A DNA stretch of 64,000 bases. Source: Acidimicrobiaceae bacterium (GTDB taxonomy: Bacteria; Actinomycetota; Acidimicrobiia; Acidimicrobiales; Ilumatobacteraceae). The notes beneath the pieces are model-generated. The model saw nothing but the letters and a program-made list of their open reading frames with translations, did not search any database and was not told where the DNA came from. The position numbers and the translations under genes are program-made. Below, piece after piece: positions 46,698-55,952 of this stretch. The stretch is from assembly GCA_020637295.1 (NCBI GenBank), contig JACJWF010000004.1:62001-126000 (forward strand), in the 5' to 3' direction. How positions within the stretch are numbered: the first letter of the stretch is position 1; every line of letters starts with the position of its first letter.

Positions 46698-49163
46698 TCA
46701 GCTGCTGGGCTGGACGAAGTAGCCGGTGATGTCGACCACCAGGTCCGTCCCCATCGACGTGAAGTAGGCGACGCCGCCGGCGGGGCTCAGCCGGGTGAGG
46801 GCCATCGCCGCGCGCACCTGGCCGGCGCCGGACGCGTTCACGTTGGACACCAGCGGCACACTCATGAGGTTGGCCGGGTAGGTGGTGCCGTAGCCGATGG
46901 CCGACGTGTTCACCACCACCAGGTTCTGGGTGACGGCGAGCGCGTCGTCGGGCACCATCGACGGGTTGACCGTCCCGGTGCCGCCGGCGGCCAGCCGGCC
47001 GAACGGCTGGCTCTGGCGGGTGTCGACGGCGCGGCCAGGGGCGATCAGCCGGTACTGGCCGAGGCTGGACGGCGCCGCCCCACTGCCGGTGAACGTGCCG
47101 ACCACGTCCACCACCACGTCCTGCACGCCGTGCAGCAGCAGTTCCACCGTGCCCTCGGCGAGCGGCACGATCACCAGGTTGGCGCGGCGGTCGTTGCTGC
47201 CGCTGACGTTCACGTGCGACACCACGGGCAAGGGGCTGCCCGCCGGATGGGCGACCACGTATCCGGCGCCGGGGCCGGCAGGGGAGATGGCGGTGACGAT
47301 CAGCGCGACAGCGCTGGTGCCGGTGGGCACGAACGTGTTCTCCAGCGGCACCTGGATGACGGTCCCGTCGACGGTGGAGGACTCGCTGTAGTCGTTGCCC
47401 ACGCCGGGCGCGTTGCGCGTGTCCACGGCGCGCTCGGGGTCCATCGGGCTCAGCCGTCCTGCCGTCGGCGTGGCGCCGGTGTCGAAGAAGCCCAGCACGT
47501 CGACCACCAGGTGCGCGGTGGTGCTGTTGTAGAGCACGAGGTTGCCGTCCGCGTCGATGGGGACGACGGACGCGTTGGCTGCCACCTGATCGGTCTGCCC
47601 GTTGATGTTGGAGCTCGCCGGGCGCAGGGTGCGTGGCTGCCACGCCACCACCCAGCCGTTGCTCTGGGGGCGGATGTAGGTGAGGTTGACGAGGGCGGCG
47701 CGGTGGGTGCCCTGCCCGTCCACCAGGTTCACCAGTCGGCTGGTGCCGGCCCGCACCCGGCCGCTCTCGGCGCCGGCGTCGCGGCTGTCGTACGCCCGCT
47801 CCGGGTCGATGGGCGCATAGTGCAGCAGGTCGCTGTCCGGCGCCGCCGTCTGGGTGGGGCGGACACGGCGTACCTCACCCGTGGCCGAGTTCACGTAGTA
47901 GAGCGACCAGCCCGTGTTCTCGAAGACGAAGCCGATGTCCGACACGCCGCCGACGCCGGTGACGAACGGGTTGCTGTAGACGGCGAGCGGGTTGGGCGGC
48001 AGCACCTTGGGGCGGAGGAAGATGCGCCCGGGGTTGCCGTCAGCGAACAGGTACCCGCCGTCGAACTCGGCCGGCCAGGCGCCGTCGGGCACGAACGCCC
48101 CGCCGGTGACGTACTCGCCGCCGAAGTCGGACCGGGCGTTGTTGTGCGAGTAGTCGGTGACGGGCTGGGTGTAGTTGTCGCCGGGGGCGGGGCCGGCGCA
48201 CGGCGTGTTGGCGCCCTGGGCACAGAAGCCCTCCCGTTCCGGCCAGCCGTAGTTGGCGCCCCACGCGCCCTCGTTCACTTCCTCGCGGGTGTTCTGGCCC
48301 ACGTCGTTGATGTAGAAGCGGGTGGCGCCGGTGTTGGGGTCGAACGCGAACCGCCACGGGTTGCGCAGGCCCCAGGCGAAGATCTCTCGGCACCAGGTGC
48401 CCGGTGTGAGGGGGGTGTTGCCGCGGTTGCCGCAGGTGGTGGTGCCGGGGCCGCTGATCGGGTTGCCGGTGGCCGGTGCGCCGGTCAGGCGGTCGAGGCG
48501 CAGGATCTTGCCGTTGAGCAGGCTGAGGTCCTGAGCGGCGGTGTTGCCGCCGGCGCAGTCGCCGCTGCCGGCGATCGGGTCCCGCGGGTTGCAGCCGCCG
48601 TCGCCGACGGCCACGTACAGGTAGCCGTCGTTGCCGATCTCGATGTCGCCACCGTTGTGGTTGCCGGCGGGCGAGCCGATGTTGTCCAGCAGCACGACTT
48701 CGCTGTTGCGCGGGATGGTGTCGCCGTTCATCGTGAACCGGCTGACCCGGTTGACGCACCCGCCCGGGGCGGAGGCGCTGTAGCGGGTGTAGTACAGGTA
48801 GACGATCCGGTTGGCCGCGAAGTCCGGGTCGGTGGCGAAGCCGAGCATGCCCCGCTCGCTGTTGCTGCACACCTCGCCCGTCATGGAGAGCGCAGGCGTG
48901 CCGAGCAACACCCCGTCGCGGATGATCCGCACCCGGCCCTGCTTTTCCAGCATCACGGCCCGGCCGTCGGGCAGGCCGACCACCGTGGTGGGGCCGGACA
49001 CGGAGGCGACGGAGGTGTCGGTGAAGCCGGTGAACCCGCCGCCGATCGTGCCCTCGGCCCGCGGGGGTGCGCTGGCGCCGGCGGGTGTGGCGGCACCGGG
49101 CGTGGCGAGCCCCGTGACGGAGCACACGGTGGCGATGGCGACAGTGACGGCGAGACGGCGCAC
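46698..49163 (-). CDS. Secreted PQQ-type (glucose/sorbosone) sugar dehydrogenase with three C-terminal repeats
   Basis: An 821-residue secreted protein. The signal peptide covers about the first 30 residues. The beta-propeller (about 35-430) has family marks GMLGFATDPDFA, NHNGGDIEIGNDGYLYVAVGDGG, NGKILRLDR, GLRNPWRF and NDVGQNTREEVNEGAWGANYGWPE. Three copies of a domain of about 125 residues follow, each starting like PERAVDTR and ending like DLVVDITGYF, seen in many secreted proteins of this lineage. The third lacks nothing obvious. The domain likely anchors to the wall or binds sugar. GTG at 49163. Confidence 0.85.
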   Translation of the reverse strand: MRRLAVTVAIATVCSVTGLATPGAATPAGASAPPRAEGTIGGGFTGFTDTSVASVSGPTTVVGLPDGRAVMLEKQGRVRIIRDGVLLGTPALSMTGEVCSNSERGMLGFATDPDFAANRIVYLYYTRYSASAPGGCVNRVSRFTMNGDTIPRNSEVVLLDNIGSPAGNHNGGDIEIGNDGYLYVAVGDGGCNPRDPIAGSGDCAGGNTAAQDLSLLNGKILRLDRLTGAPATGNPISGPGTTTCGNRGNTPLTPGTWCREIFAWGLRNPWRFAFDPNTGATRFYINDVGQNTREEVNEGAWGANYGWPEREGFCAQGANTPCAGPAPGDNYTQPVTDYSHNNARSDFGGEYVTGGAFVPDGAWPAEFDGGYLFADGNPGRIFLRPKVLPPNPLAVYSNPFVTGVGGVSDIGFVFENTGWSLYYVNSATGEVRRVRPTQTAAPDSDLLHYAPIDPERAYDSRDAGAESGRVRAGTSRLVNLVDGQGTHRAALVNLTYIRPQSNGWVVAWQPRTLRPASSNINGQTDQVAANASVVPIDADGNLVLYNSTTAHLVVDVLGFFDTGATPTAGRLSPMDPERAVDTRNAPGVGNDYSESSTVDGTVIQVPLENTFVPTGTSAVALIVTAISPAGPGAGYVVAHPAGSPLPVVSHVNVSGSNDRRANLVIVPLAEGTVELLLHGVQDVVVDVVGTFTGSGAAPSSLGQYRLIAPGRAVDTRQSQPFGRLAAGGTGTVNPSMVPDDALAVTQNLVVVNTSAIGYGTTYPANLMSVPLVSNVNASGAGQVRAAMALTRLSPAGGVAYFTSMGTDLVVDITGYFVQPSS

Positions 49164-49283
49164 GTGAACCTGCTTTCCCCTGCGCCCGCAGAGACGCATG
49201 GTACGGCATCGGCACGGGCGGCGCAGGGCTTGACCGCGCATCTCGCCCGGGGTCGGGCGGGCCGCGCCACTAGCCTGCAGCAC

Positions 49284-50999
49284 GTGAGACGCCTGCGCCT
49301 GGCCCTGGCCCAGATCAACCCGACGGTCGGCGACCTGGACGGCAACGTGGCGCGGATCTGCGCCGCGTACGACCGGGCCGAGGCCGCGGGGTGCGACATC
49401 GTCGCCTTCCCCGAGTTGGCGATCACCGGCTACCCGCCGGAGGACTTGCTGCTGAAGCCTGGCTTCGTGGCCGCCAACCAGGCGGCACTCGGCAAGGTGG
49501 CGGCGCACGCCGGCCGGTGCGTGGCGGTGGTCGGCTACGTGGCCGCCGACCGCGACCTGTACAACGCCGCAGCGGTGTGCGCCGGCGGCCAGGTGTTGGG
49601 CACGTACCGCAAGCGCCTGCTGCCGAACTATGGCGTGTTCGACGAGGCCCGCTACTTCACGCCCGGCGACGCCAGCGACCCCTACGAGTTGTACGTGATC
49701 GGCGGGGTGAAGGTGGGCATCTCCATCTGCGAGGACGTGTGGAGCCCCACCGGCCCGCTGGCCGAGCAGGCAGCGGGTGGCGCCGAGCTGAACATCAACA
49801 TCAACGGCTCGCCGTTCCACGCCGGCAAGTCCGCCACGCGGGAGCGCATGCTGGCCACCCGTGCCGCCGACGCGTCATGTGCGCTGGCGTACGTGAACCA
49901 GGTGTGTGGGCAGGACGAGTTGGTGTTCGACGGCGGCAGCATGGTGTTCGACGCCGAGGGCGAGTTGGTGGCCCGGGCACCGCTGTTCACCGAGGAGTTG
50001 CTGATCACCGATCTGGTGGTGGAGCCCGTCTACCGCAAGCGCCTGCTGGACCCCCGCGGCCGGCGCACGATCGACCCGATGCGCCTCGTGCACGTCAGCG
50101 ACGCGCCGGACGGGTTCGGCCCGGCGCTGCCCCCACCCGTTGCCCCCTTGCCCGACGCCGACGAGGAGCTCTACGAGGCGCTGGTGCTAGGCACTCGCGA
50201 CTATGTGTGCAAGAACGGCTTCACCGACGTGGTCATCGGCCTGTCCGGCGGCATCGACTCCACGCTGGTGGCGTGTGTGGCGGTGGACGCGCTGGGCACG
50301 GAGCACGTCCACGGTGTGTCCATGCCGTCGCGCTACTCCAGCGACGGGTCGAAGGACGACGCCTACGCGCTGGCGGAGCAGTTGGGCATCGACTGCCGCA
50401 CGGTGGCCATCGAGCCCGCGTTCGGGTCGCTGCTGGAGATGCTGGCCCCGTCGTTCGACGGGCGAGCCGCCGACCTCACCGAGGAGAACCTGCAGAGCCG
50501 CATCCGCGGGACCACGCTGATGGCGCTGTCGAACAAGTTCGGCTGGATGGTGCTGACCACCGGCAACAAGAGCGAGATGGCGGTCGGCTACTTCACGCTG
50601 TACGGCGACTCCGTCGGTGGCTACGCCGTCATCAAGGACGTGCTGAAGACCCGCGTGTACGACCTGTGCCGGTACGTCAACGTCCGTCATGGCCGGCAGG
50701 TGGTGAACGAGAGCGTGCTCACCAAGCCGCCCTCCGCCGAGCTGCGGCCGGACCAGCGCGACGACCAGAGCCTGCCGCCTTACGAGGTGCTGGACCCGAT
50801 CCTCGCCGCCTATGTGGAGGACGACCGTACCGCCGGCGAGATCGTGGAGATGGGCTTCGACGAGGCCGTGGTGCGGCGGGTCTGCCGCCTGGTGGACATC
50901 GCCGAGTACAAGCGCCGCCAGTGCCCTCCGGGCGTGCGCGTCACGCCGAAGGCGTTCGGCAAGGACCGCCGCCCGCCCATCACCAACGCCTACCGCTGA
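49284..50999 (+). CDS. nadE: Glutamine-dependent NAD+ synthetase
   Basis: A 571-residue two-domain enzyme. The nitrilase-like amidase (about 1-270) has the triad Glu in FPELAITGY, Lys in YRKRLLPN and Cys in SICEDVWSP. The synthetase (about 285-571) has the P-loop GLSGGIDSTL and GTTLMALSNKFGWMVLTTGNKSE. It makes NAD+ from deamido-NAD+ using ammonia from glutamine. GTG at 49284 gives MRRLRLALAQINPTVGDL, the family start; the open frame upstream is antisense of the sugar dehydrogenase. Confidence 0.95.
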   Translation: MRRLRLALAQINPTVGDLDGNVARICAAYDRAEAAGCDIVAFPELAITGYPPEDLLLKPGFVAANQAALGKVAAHAGRCVAVVGYVAADRDLYNAAAVCAGGQVLGTYRKRLLPNYGVFDEARYFTPGDASDPYELYVIGGVKVGISICEDVWSPTGPLAEQAAGGAELNININGSPFHAGKSATRERMLATRAADASCALAYVNQVCGQDELVFDGGSMVFDAEGELVARAPLFTEELLITDLVVEPVYRKRLLDPRGRRTIDPMRLVHVSDAPDGFGPALPPPVAPLPDADEELYEALVLGTRDYVCKNGFTDVVIGLSGGIDSTLVACVAVDALGTEHVHGVSMPSRYSSDGSKDDAYALAEQLGIDCRTVAIEPAFGSLLEMLAPSFDGRAADLTEENLQSRIRGTTLMALSNKFGWMVLTTGNKSEMAVGYFTLYGDSVGGYAVIKDVLKTRVYDLCRYVNVRHGRQVVNESVLTKPPSAELRPDQRDDQSLPPYEVLDPILAAYVEDDRTAGEIVEMGFDEAVVRRVCRLVDIAEYKRRQCPPGVRVTPKAFGKDRRPPITNAYR

Positions 51000-51013
51000 C
51001 TCCGCCCCCTTCC

Positions 51014-51029
51014 GCCTTTACGTAAAGGC
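51014..51029. promoter_or_regulatory. 16-base perfect palindrome after nadE
   Basis: GCCTTTACGTAAAGGC reads the same on both strands, 14 bases after the nadE stop and 136 before the HtrA-like gene. With no loop it is more like an operator than a terminator, though it could form a short cruciform. A TTGACA at 51066-51071 follows it. Confidence 0.45.
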
Positions 51030-51164
51030 TGTCGGCCGTCTACCAGGGCCGTCGCGTCGGGGTTCTTGACACAGACCAGGTGTGAACCTTTGCAGGACGC
51101 TCGCGGGGACGTGACGTGCCGCTGACATGCCGGGGCGCATCGTGTGATCCAGGAGGTTCCACCG

Positions 51165-52382
51165 ATGGACACCCGGATGCTCGAAGCACTGCCCGCCCCC
51201 ACCCACGGGGCACAGGCCACCCCGCCGCCACCGGCGCCCGCACCCCCTTCCTCCCCCTCGACGGGCGGGCGGCCGGTGCGGCGGGGAGTTCCGGTGTTCG
51301 CCACGGTGGTGATCGCCGCCGGCGCCGCGCTGACCGGAGGCGTGGCCGGAGGACTGGTGGCCCGTGACCACAGCGTGGTGGCCGCGGGGCTGGTTCTGCC
51401 GGCTGCCCGTTCGCAAGGTGCGGCGTCGGCGCCCACCGTCTCGGGGACCGGGTCCGGCATCGATGTGGCCTCGATCGTCGCGGCCACCACGCCGTCCGTG
51501 GTGCGCATCCAGAGCACGATCACCGGCACCGACATCTTCCAGCAGCCGATCACCGAGACGGGGACCGGCACCGGCTTCGTCGGCAGCGCCGACGGCCTGA
51601 TCTACACGAACGCCCACGTGGTGGGTGACGCCACGACCGTCACGGTCACCCTTGCCGACGGCACGACGAAGGACGGCACGGTGGTCGGCACCGATGCCAC
51701 CGACGATCTGGCCGTGGTGAAGGTGGACGCGAACGGTCTCATCCCCCTGCCCATCGGAACTGCTGCCGATGTGCGGGTGGGTGACCCGGTGGTGGCCGTG
51801 GGGAACGCGCTCGCTCTTCCAGGGGGCCCCACGGCCACTGCCGGCATCATCTCGGCACTGAACCGCTCCATCGACACCAACAACGGGGAGCACCTGGCCC
51901 GGCTGATCCAGACCGACGCCGCCATCAACCCCGGCAACTCCGGCGGCCCGCTGCTGAACGCCGCGGGCGAGGTGGTCGGCATCAACACGGCGGGCGCGAA
52001 CAACGCCGAGAACGTCGGGTTCGCCATCTCGCTCGACACGGCGCTGCCGATCCTGCAGGAGTTGTCGACGGGCCAGCCGCACCTGAAGGCCTTCCTCGGC
52101 GTGCAGACCGTCTCGATCGACGCCGGTCTCGCCCAGCGCCTGGGCGTCGCGGCCGGCGGCGGGGTCTATGTGGAAGGCGTGACGGCGGAGTCGGCGGCCG
52201 AGGTCGCCGGCATCAAGGCCGGTGACGTGATCGTGTCCATCGACGGCACGGCCGTCGCCGCTCCGGGTGACATCGCCACCGTGATGTCCGAGCACCAGCC
52301 CGACGACACCGTGACGGTCACGGTGTTCCGCAACGGGTCCTCCACTGACCTCAGTGTGGTGCTCGGGTCGCACACGGCCTGA
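51165..52382 (+). CDS. HtrA/DegP-like serine protease with PDZ domain
   Basis: A 405-residue membrane-anchored protease. A Pro-rich cytoplasmic tail (about 1-45) precedes a membrane segment (about 50-72), then the trypsin-like domain with catalytic His in TNAHVVGD, Asp in DATDDLAVVK and Ser in PGNSGGPLL, and a C-terminal PDZ domain (about 300-400, GVYVEGVTAESAAEVAGIKAGDVI). It performs protein quality control outside the membrane. AGGAGG at 51151-51156 fixes the ATG at 51165; an upstream GTG is rejected. A two-component system convergent to it may respond to envelope stress. Confidence 0.93.
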   Translation: MDTRMLEALPAPTHGAQATPPPPAPAPPSSPSTGGRPVRRGVPVFATVVIAAGAALTGGVAGGLVARDHSVVAAGLVLPAARSQGAASAPTVSGTGSGIDVASIVAATTPSVVRIQSTITGTDIFQQPITETGTGTGFVGSADGLIYTNAHVVGDATTVTVTLADGTTKDGTVVGTDATDDLAVVKVDANGLIPLPIGTAADVRVGDPVVAVGNALALPGGPTATAGIISALNRSIDTNNGEHLARLIQTDAAINPGNSGGPLLNAAGEVVGINTAGANNAENVGFAISLDTALPILQELSTGQPHLKAFLGVQTVSIDAGLAQRLGVAAGGGVYVEGVTAESAAEVAGIKAGDVIVSIDGTAVAAPGDIATVMSEHQPDDTVTVTVFRNGSSTDLSVVLGSHTA

Positions 52383-52417
52383 CCCGCCCGTGCCCGCCCC
52401 CGTGGACGGGCCGTGCG

Positions 52418-53647
52418 CTACACGCGTGGGTAGGTCACCCGGAACGTGACGGGGGTGGTCTCGGCAAGGTCGAGGCCACCCCCGTCGGCGCGTACCAGCC
52501 GCCGAGCCAGCGGCAGCCCCCGCCCGTGGCGTGCACCCGGGGCTGCGTCGGTGAACCAGCCGGCGGTCGAGCCGGGCTCCACGTTGCCGCTGTCGGCGAC
52601 GGTGACGCCGACGTCGTCGACGGTCACGGTCACGGTGCCGGCGCCGTGGCGTAGCGCGTTGTCCAGGAGGACGTCGACGACCTGGCCGACCAGTCCGGGC
52701 GTGGCCGCGACGGAACCGGGCCGGGCGTTCACGTGCAGGGTCCGCCCGGCCGCGGTGAACCGGGCCCGCCAGTCCTGGCAGTGGTGGGCGACGAGCCGGC
52801 CGAGGTCGAACGACACGCGTTGGCGGCCGGCGCCCCCTTCGGCGAGCGCGAGCAGTTCGTCGAGATGGCCGGTGAGGCGCTCCACCTGGCGCAGCGCCTC
52901 GGTCGCCGCGGCGTGCGACACCGGGTCGCCGGGCGACCCGTCGGCGCTGGTGCCGTCGAGCAGCATCTGCAACTGCAGGCTGATGCCGGCCAACCCGGTG
53001 CGCAGTTGGTGGGTGGCGTCGCCGGTGAAGCTGCGCTCGGCGGTCAGCATGTCGTCCAGGCGCGCGGCGCTGGCGCGGAGCGCGGCCCCGATGCCGTCGA
53101 TCTCCGGGAGCTTGGACGGAGGTGGAGGGGGCGCGCTGAAGTCGCCGTCGCCGAGGCGGGCGGCGGTGACCGCCAGTTGGTCCAGCGGGCGGGTGAGGCG
53201 GCGCCCGACGAACCAGGCCAGCGCGGCGCCCAGCAGGATGCTGCCGAGGGCGAACGCGCCGAGCGCGAGCAGCGGGGTGCGCACCCGACGGTCGAGCGCC
53301 TCGCGGGCCACGCGGACCTCGACGGTGGTGCCGGCAGGGCCGGCGGCCCGCCCGGTGATCCCGTCGCCGACGTCCTCGCCGAGGTGGAGGATCTGCGTAC
53401 CCGTGGCGTCGAGGATGACCAGCTCGTCGCCGGGCTGGACGAGCGGCTGGATGGCGCCGACGCTCGGGACCTCCCCGGCCAGCAGTTCGTCGGCGATCTC
53501 GATGCTGACGGCCGACGCCTGGCTGCTGAGGCGGACCTCCAGCTCGCGCTCCGCGGCGCGGCGCAGGAGGATGACGACCGGCGGGACCAGCGCCAGCAGG
53601 ACGGCCGCGATCACGGCGATCGTGCCCCAGATCAGGCGGCGACGCAC
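52418..53647 (-). CDS. Sensor histidine kinase
   Basis: A 409-residue kinase: membrane segment about 7-28, outer domain of about 95 residues, second membrane segment about 128-148, HAMP (about 149-200), then dimerisation box FTGDATHQLRTGLAG with the phosphorylated His, N-box VVDVLLDNALRHG and ATP box VADSGNVEPG. The G-box is degenerate (DSGN rather than DxGxG), and the usual second glycine box is ARHGRGLPLARRLV. It lies 16 bases after the response regulator in the same operon. Confidence 0.92.
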   Translation of the reverse strand: MRRRLIWGTIAVIAAVLLALVPPVVILLRRAAERELEVRLSSQASAVSIEIADELLAGEVPSVGAIQPLVQPGDELVILDATGTQILHLGEDVGDGITGRAAGPAGTTVEVRVAREALDRRVRTPLLALGAFALGSILLGAALAWFVGRRLTRPLDQLAVTAARLGDGDFSAPPPPPSKLPEIDGIGAALRASAARLDDMLTAERSFTGDATHQLRTGLAGISLQLQMLLDGTSADGSPGDPVSHAAATEALRQVERLTGHLDELLALAEGGAGRQRVSFDLGRLVAHHCQDWRARFTAAGRTLHVNARPGSVAATPGLVGQVVDVLLDNALRHGAGTVTVTVDDVGVTVADSGNVEPGSTAGWFTDAAPGARHGRGLPLARRLVRADGGGLDLAETTPVTFRVTYPRV

Positions 53648-53663
53648 GGCAGGCCCGGGCCTC

Positions 53664-54368
53664 TCAGGCGCCCTCGAAGCGCAGGCCCACGCCTCGCACC
53701 GTCGTGATGAACCGTGCCGGGTCGCCGCTGTCGCCCAGCTTGCGGCGCAGCGCGGCGACGTGTGTGTCGAGCGTGCGGGTGCTGCCCCACCAGTGCTCGT
53801 CCCACACGTCGCTCATGATCTGCTCGCGGCGCAGGGCCACGCCGGGGTGGGCCGCGAGGTAGGCGAGGAGGTCGAACTCCTTCGGGGTCAGTGCCAGCTC
53901 CTCGCCGTCCAGCCACGCGCGCCTGGCGTCGGCGTCCACGTGGAGCCCGTCGCCGGGCGTGGCGGTGGCGGGCGCCTGGGTGCCTGCCGCAGCGGCTTCG
54001 GCGGCCTCGGCGGCTCGAAGCCGGGCGCGGATGCGGGCGACGAGCTCCGCCACGCGGAACGGCTTGGTGACGTAGTCGTCGGCGCCGGCGCCGAGGCCGA
54101 CCACCACGTCCACCTCCTGCGCCCGCGCCGTGAGCATCACGATCGGCAGGGTCGGGTGGTCGCGCCGGATGGTGGCGCACAGGTCCAGGCCGTCGACGTC
54201 CGGCAGGCTGAGGTCCAGCAGCACCAGCGACGGCGTGGTGCCGGCCAGCGCGGCGAGCGCGGCGGCCCCGTCGGCGGCATGCAGCGGGGCCCAGCCCTCC
54301 CGGCCCAGCATGTGCAGCAGGGGCTGGCTGATCCGCTCGTCGTCCTCCACGAGCAGCACCTGTGTCAC
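53664..54368 (-). CDS. OmpR-family response regulator
   Basis: A 234-residue regulator. Receiver: acidic pair in LLVEDDE, phospho-Asp in LVLLDLSLPDVDG, Thr in MLTARAQ and Lys in VTKPF. Winged helix: LDGEELALTPKEFDLLAYLAAHPG ... STRTLDTHVAALRRKLG. Start GTG at 54368 gives MTQVLLVEDDE. Partner of the kinase that follows. The receiver-DNA-binding linker is Ala/Glu-rich and somewhat long. Divergent from the Uma2 gene. Confidence 0.94.
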   Translation of the reverse strand: MTQVLLVEDDERISQPLLHMLGREGWAPLHAADGAAALAALAGTTPSLVLLDLSLPDVDGLDLCATIRRDHPTLPIVMLTARAQEVDVVVGLGAGADDYVTKPFRVAELVARIRARLRAAEAAEAAAAGTQAPATATPGDGLHVDADARRAWLDGEELALTPKEFDLLAYLAAHPGVALRREQIMSDVWDEHWWGSTRTLDTHVAALRRKLGDSGDPARFITTVRGVGLRFEGA

Positions 54369-54491
54369 GGTCGCATGGTACGGACTCCCGCGGGCCCCCG
54401 CCACGCGCTGTCCAGAAACCCTCGCGCACCCTCCCCGTACCGTCGGTCGTGCGGCTTCCCCCAACGCCCCATTTTCGAGAGGAGTAGGTTC

Positions 54492-55187
54492 ATGGTCGTG
54501 ACGGCAGTCCCATCCTCCGCGCAGCGCCCGGTGGTCTACCCGGAGAGCGACGGCGCGCCCATGGCGGAGAGCTGGTTGCAGGCAGAGGTCATCCACATGC
54601 TGAAGACCGGGTTCGTCCGCGTCCTGCGCGGTCAGCCCGGTGTCGTGGTCGGCGGCGACAACTTCTGGTACCCGGTGGAGGGCGACCCCACCACGGTCGT
54701 TGCTCCCGATGTCATCGTCATCGTGGGCATGCCCCGCATCCCGCACGTGCGGGAGATGGGCAGCTACCGCCAATGGGAGCACGGCGGCCACCCGGCGCTG
54801 GTGGTCGAGGTCCTGTCGCCGAGCAACACGGCGGCGGAGATGATGCGCAAGCTGGAGTTCTACGACCGCCACGGTGCGGACGAGTACTGGATGTTCGACC
54901 CCGAAGCCGGGACCTTGCAGGTGTGGGTGCGAGACGGCGTCCACCTGGCCCGCGTGCCCGACGCAGAGCGCGGCCATGTCAGCGCTGCGACGGGCGTGCA
55001 GGTTCGTACCGACGGGTTGGACCTCGTGGTGCACGATCCAGATGGCACCCACCGCTGGGGCACCCTCGAGGCGGAGGTGCTCGCGATGGAACATGCTCTC
55101 GAGCGAGCGGCCGACGCGGAGTCCGCAGCGGCCGCCGCCCTGGAAGAGGTCGCCCGTCTCAGGGCACTGCTGGATCGCGAGCGCTGA
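54492..55187 (+). CDS. Uma2 family (DUF820) endonuclease-like protein
   Basis: A 231-residue protein with the PD-(D/E)XK nuclease-like fold of Uma2. Core motifs: VAPDVIVIVG (catalytic Asp) and PALVVEVLSPSNTAAEM (ExL; Glu), then KLEFYDRHGADEYWMFDPE. A C-terminal helix of about 40 residues is rich in Ala, Glu and Arg and probably coiled. Uma2 proteins are abundant in cyanobacteria and some actinomycetes; their role is not settled. ATG at 54492 with GAGAGGAG at 54477-54484. Its end overlaps the DUF4184 gene by 29 bases, tail to tail. Confidence 0.88.
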   Translation: MVVTAVPSSAQRPVVYPESDGAPMAESWLQAEVIHMLKTGFVRVLRGQPGVVVGGDNFWYPVEGDPTTVVAPDVIVIVGMPRIPHVREMGSYRQWEHGGHPALVVEVLSPSNTAAEMMRKLEFYDRHGADEYWMFDPEAGTLQVWVRDGVHLARVPDAERGHVSAATGVQVRTDGLDLVVHDPDGTHRWGTLEAEVLAMEHALERAADAESAAAAALEEVARLRALLDRER

Positions 55188-55935
55188 ACGGGCGGCACCA
55201 CGGCAGGGCACTGGCCACGACGGCGCCGAGCGCCAGGCACAGGATCGGCCGCTCAAACCATTCCAGCCGCCCACCGCCGGCTGCCCAGACGACGCCGACC
55301 GCGCCACCGGTGGCGACCACGGCCCAGAACACCACGCGCCCGCGGGCGCTGACGCGCACGGCCCGCGCCGCCTCCACGTCCTGCCCGGAGTACCAGCGCT
55401 CCAGCATGCGTCGCCGGCCGATCTCCCACAGCAGCCACGCACCGGCCAGTGAGCCGAGTGTGTGCCCGAGGTACTGGAACACGCTCGCCAGGGGCTCGGT
55501 GTGCCCGAAGAGCGTCACCGTGACATCGTCGTAGCCCAGCCAGCGCACGCCGGCACGGCCCGGATGGGTGAACGCATCGAGCCCGATGTGGGTGGCCACG
55601 CCGAGCACCACGCCGACGATCGTGACCCACCAGGCCGGCTGCCGTCGCCAGGCCACCCCCCAGGAGTGCAGGCGGAACCGTCCGAGGTCCGGGAGTTGCG
55701 CCGGCACCGTGCCGTACCCCACCCATCGGGCCATCACGGTCAGCACGAGGGCGAGCGGCAGCACCAGCACCAGCCCGTCCCAGTCGTGGGTGTCCACGTG
55801 GGTGTAGCCGCTGACGGCGTAGGCCAGGTCCGGCGCCATCGAGCCGATGCACAGTGCCGTGCCGTCGAACCAGTGTGGGCGGGCCATCTTGATCCCCACC
55901 GCAGGTACCTGGTGGGCGAAAAGGGTGAACGGCAT
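55159..55935 (-). CDS. DUF4184 family membrane protein
   Basis: A 258-residue membrane protein. It starts MPFTLFAHQVPAVGIK, and has GSMAPDLAYAV, THIGLDAFTHPGRAG and TLFGHTEPL, matching DUF4184 (the family opens MPFTxxHPA and has paired HxxxD-type motifs as in membrane-bound hydrolases, though no activity is proven). Five or six hydrophobic segments. ATG at 55935; it follows the MFS gene by 17 bases in the same direction, so the two are co-transcribed. Confidence 0.82.
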   Translation of the reverse strand: MPFTLFAHQVPAVGIKMARPHWFDGTALCIGSMAPDLAYAVSGYTHVDTHDWDGLVLVLPLALVLTVMARWVGYGTVPAQLPDLGRFRLHSWGVAWRRQPAWWVTIVGVVLGVATHIGLDAFTHPGRAGVRWLGYDDVTVTLFGHTEPLASVFQYLGHTLGSLAGAWLLWEIGRRRMLERWYSGQDVEAARAVRVSARGRVVFWAVVATGGAVGVVWAAGGGRLEWFERPILCLALGAVVASALPWCRPFSARDPAVP

Positions 55936-55952
55936 CCGCAGAGTGTGGTCGC

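Noticed and set aside
46392..49283. The nadE frame stays open for almost 2.9 kb upstream of its start.
   Set aside because: This part is antisense to the sugar dehydrogenase and gives no recognisable domain; NAD synthetase begins normally at GTG 49284.
52446..54491. A long plus-strand frame running through the two-component genes into the Uma2 gene.
   Set aside because: It is antisense to a complete histidine kinase and response regulator; Uma2 starts at ATG 54492 with a good ribosome site.
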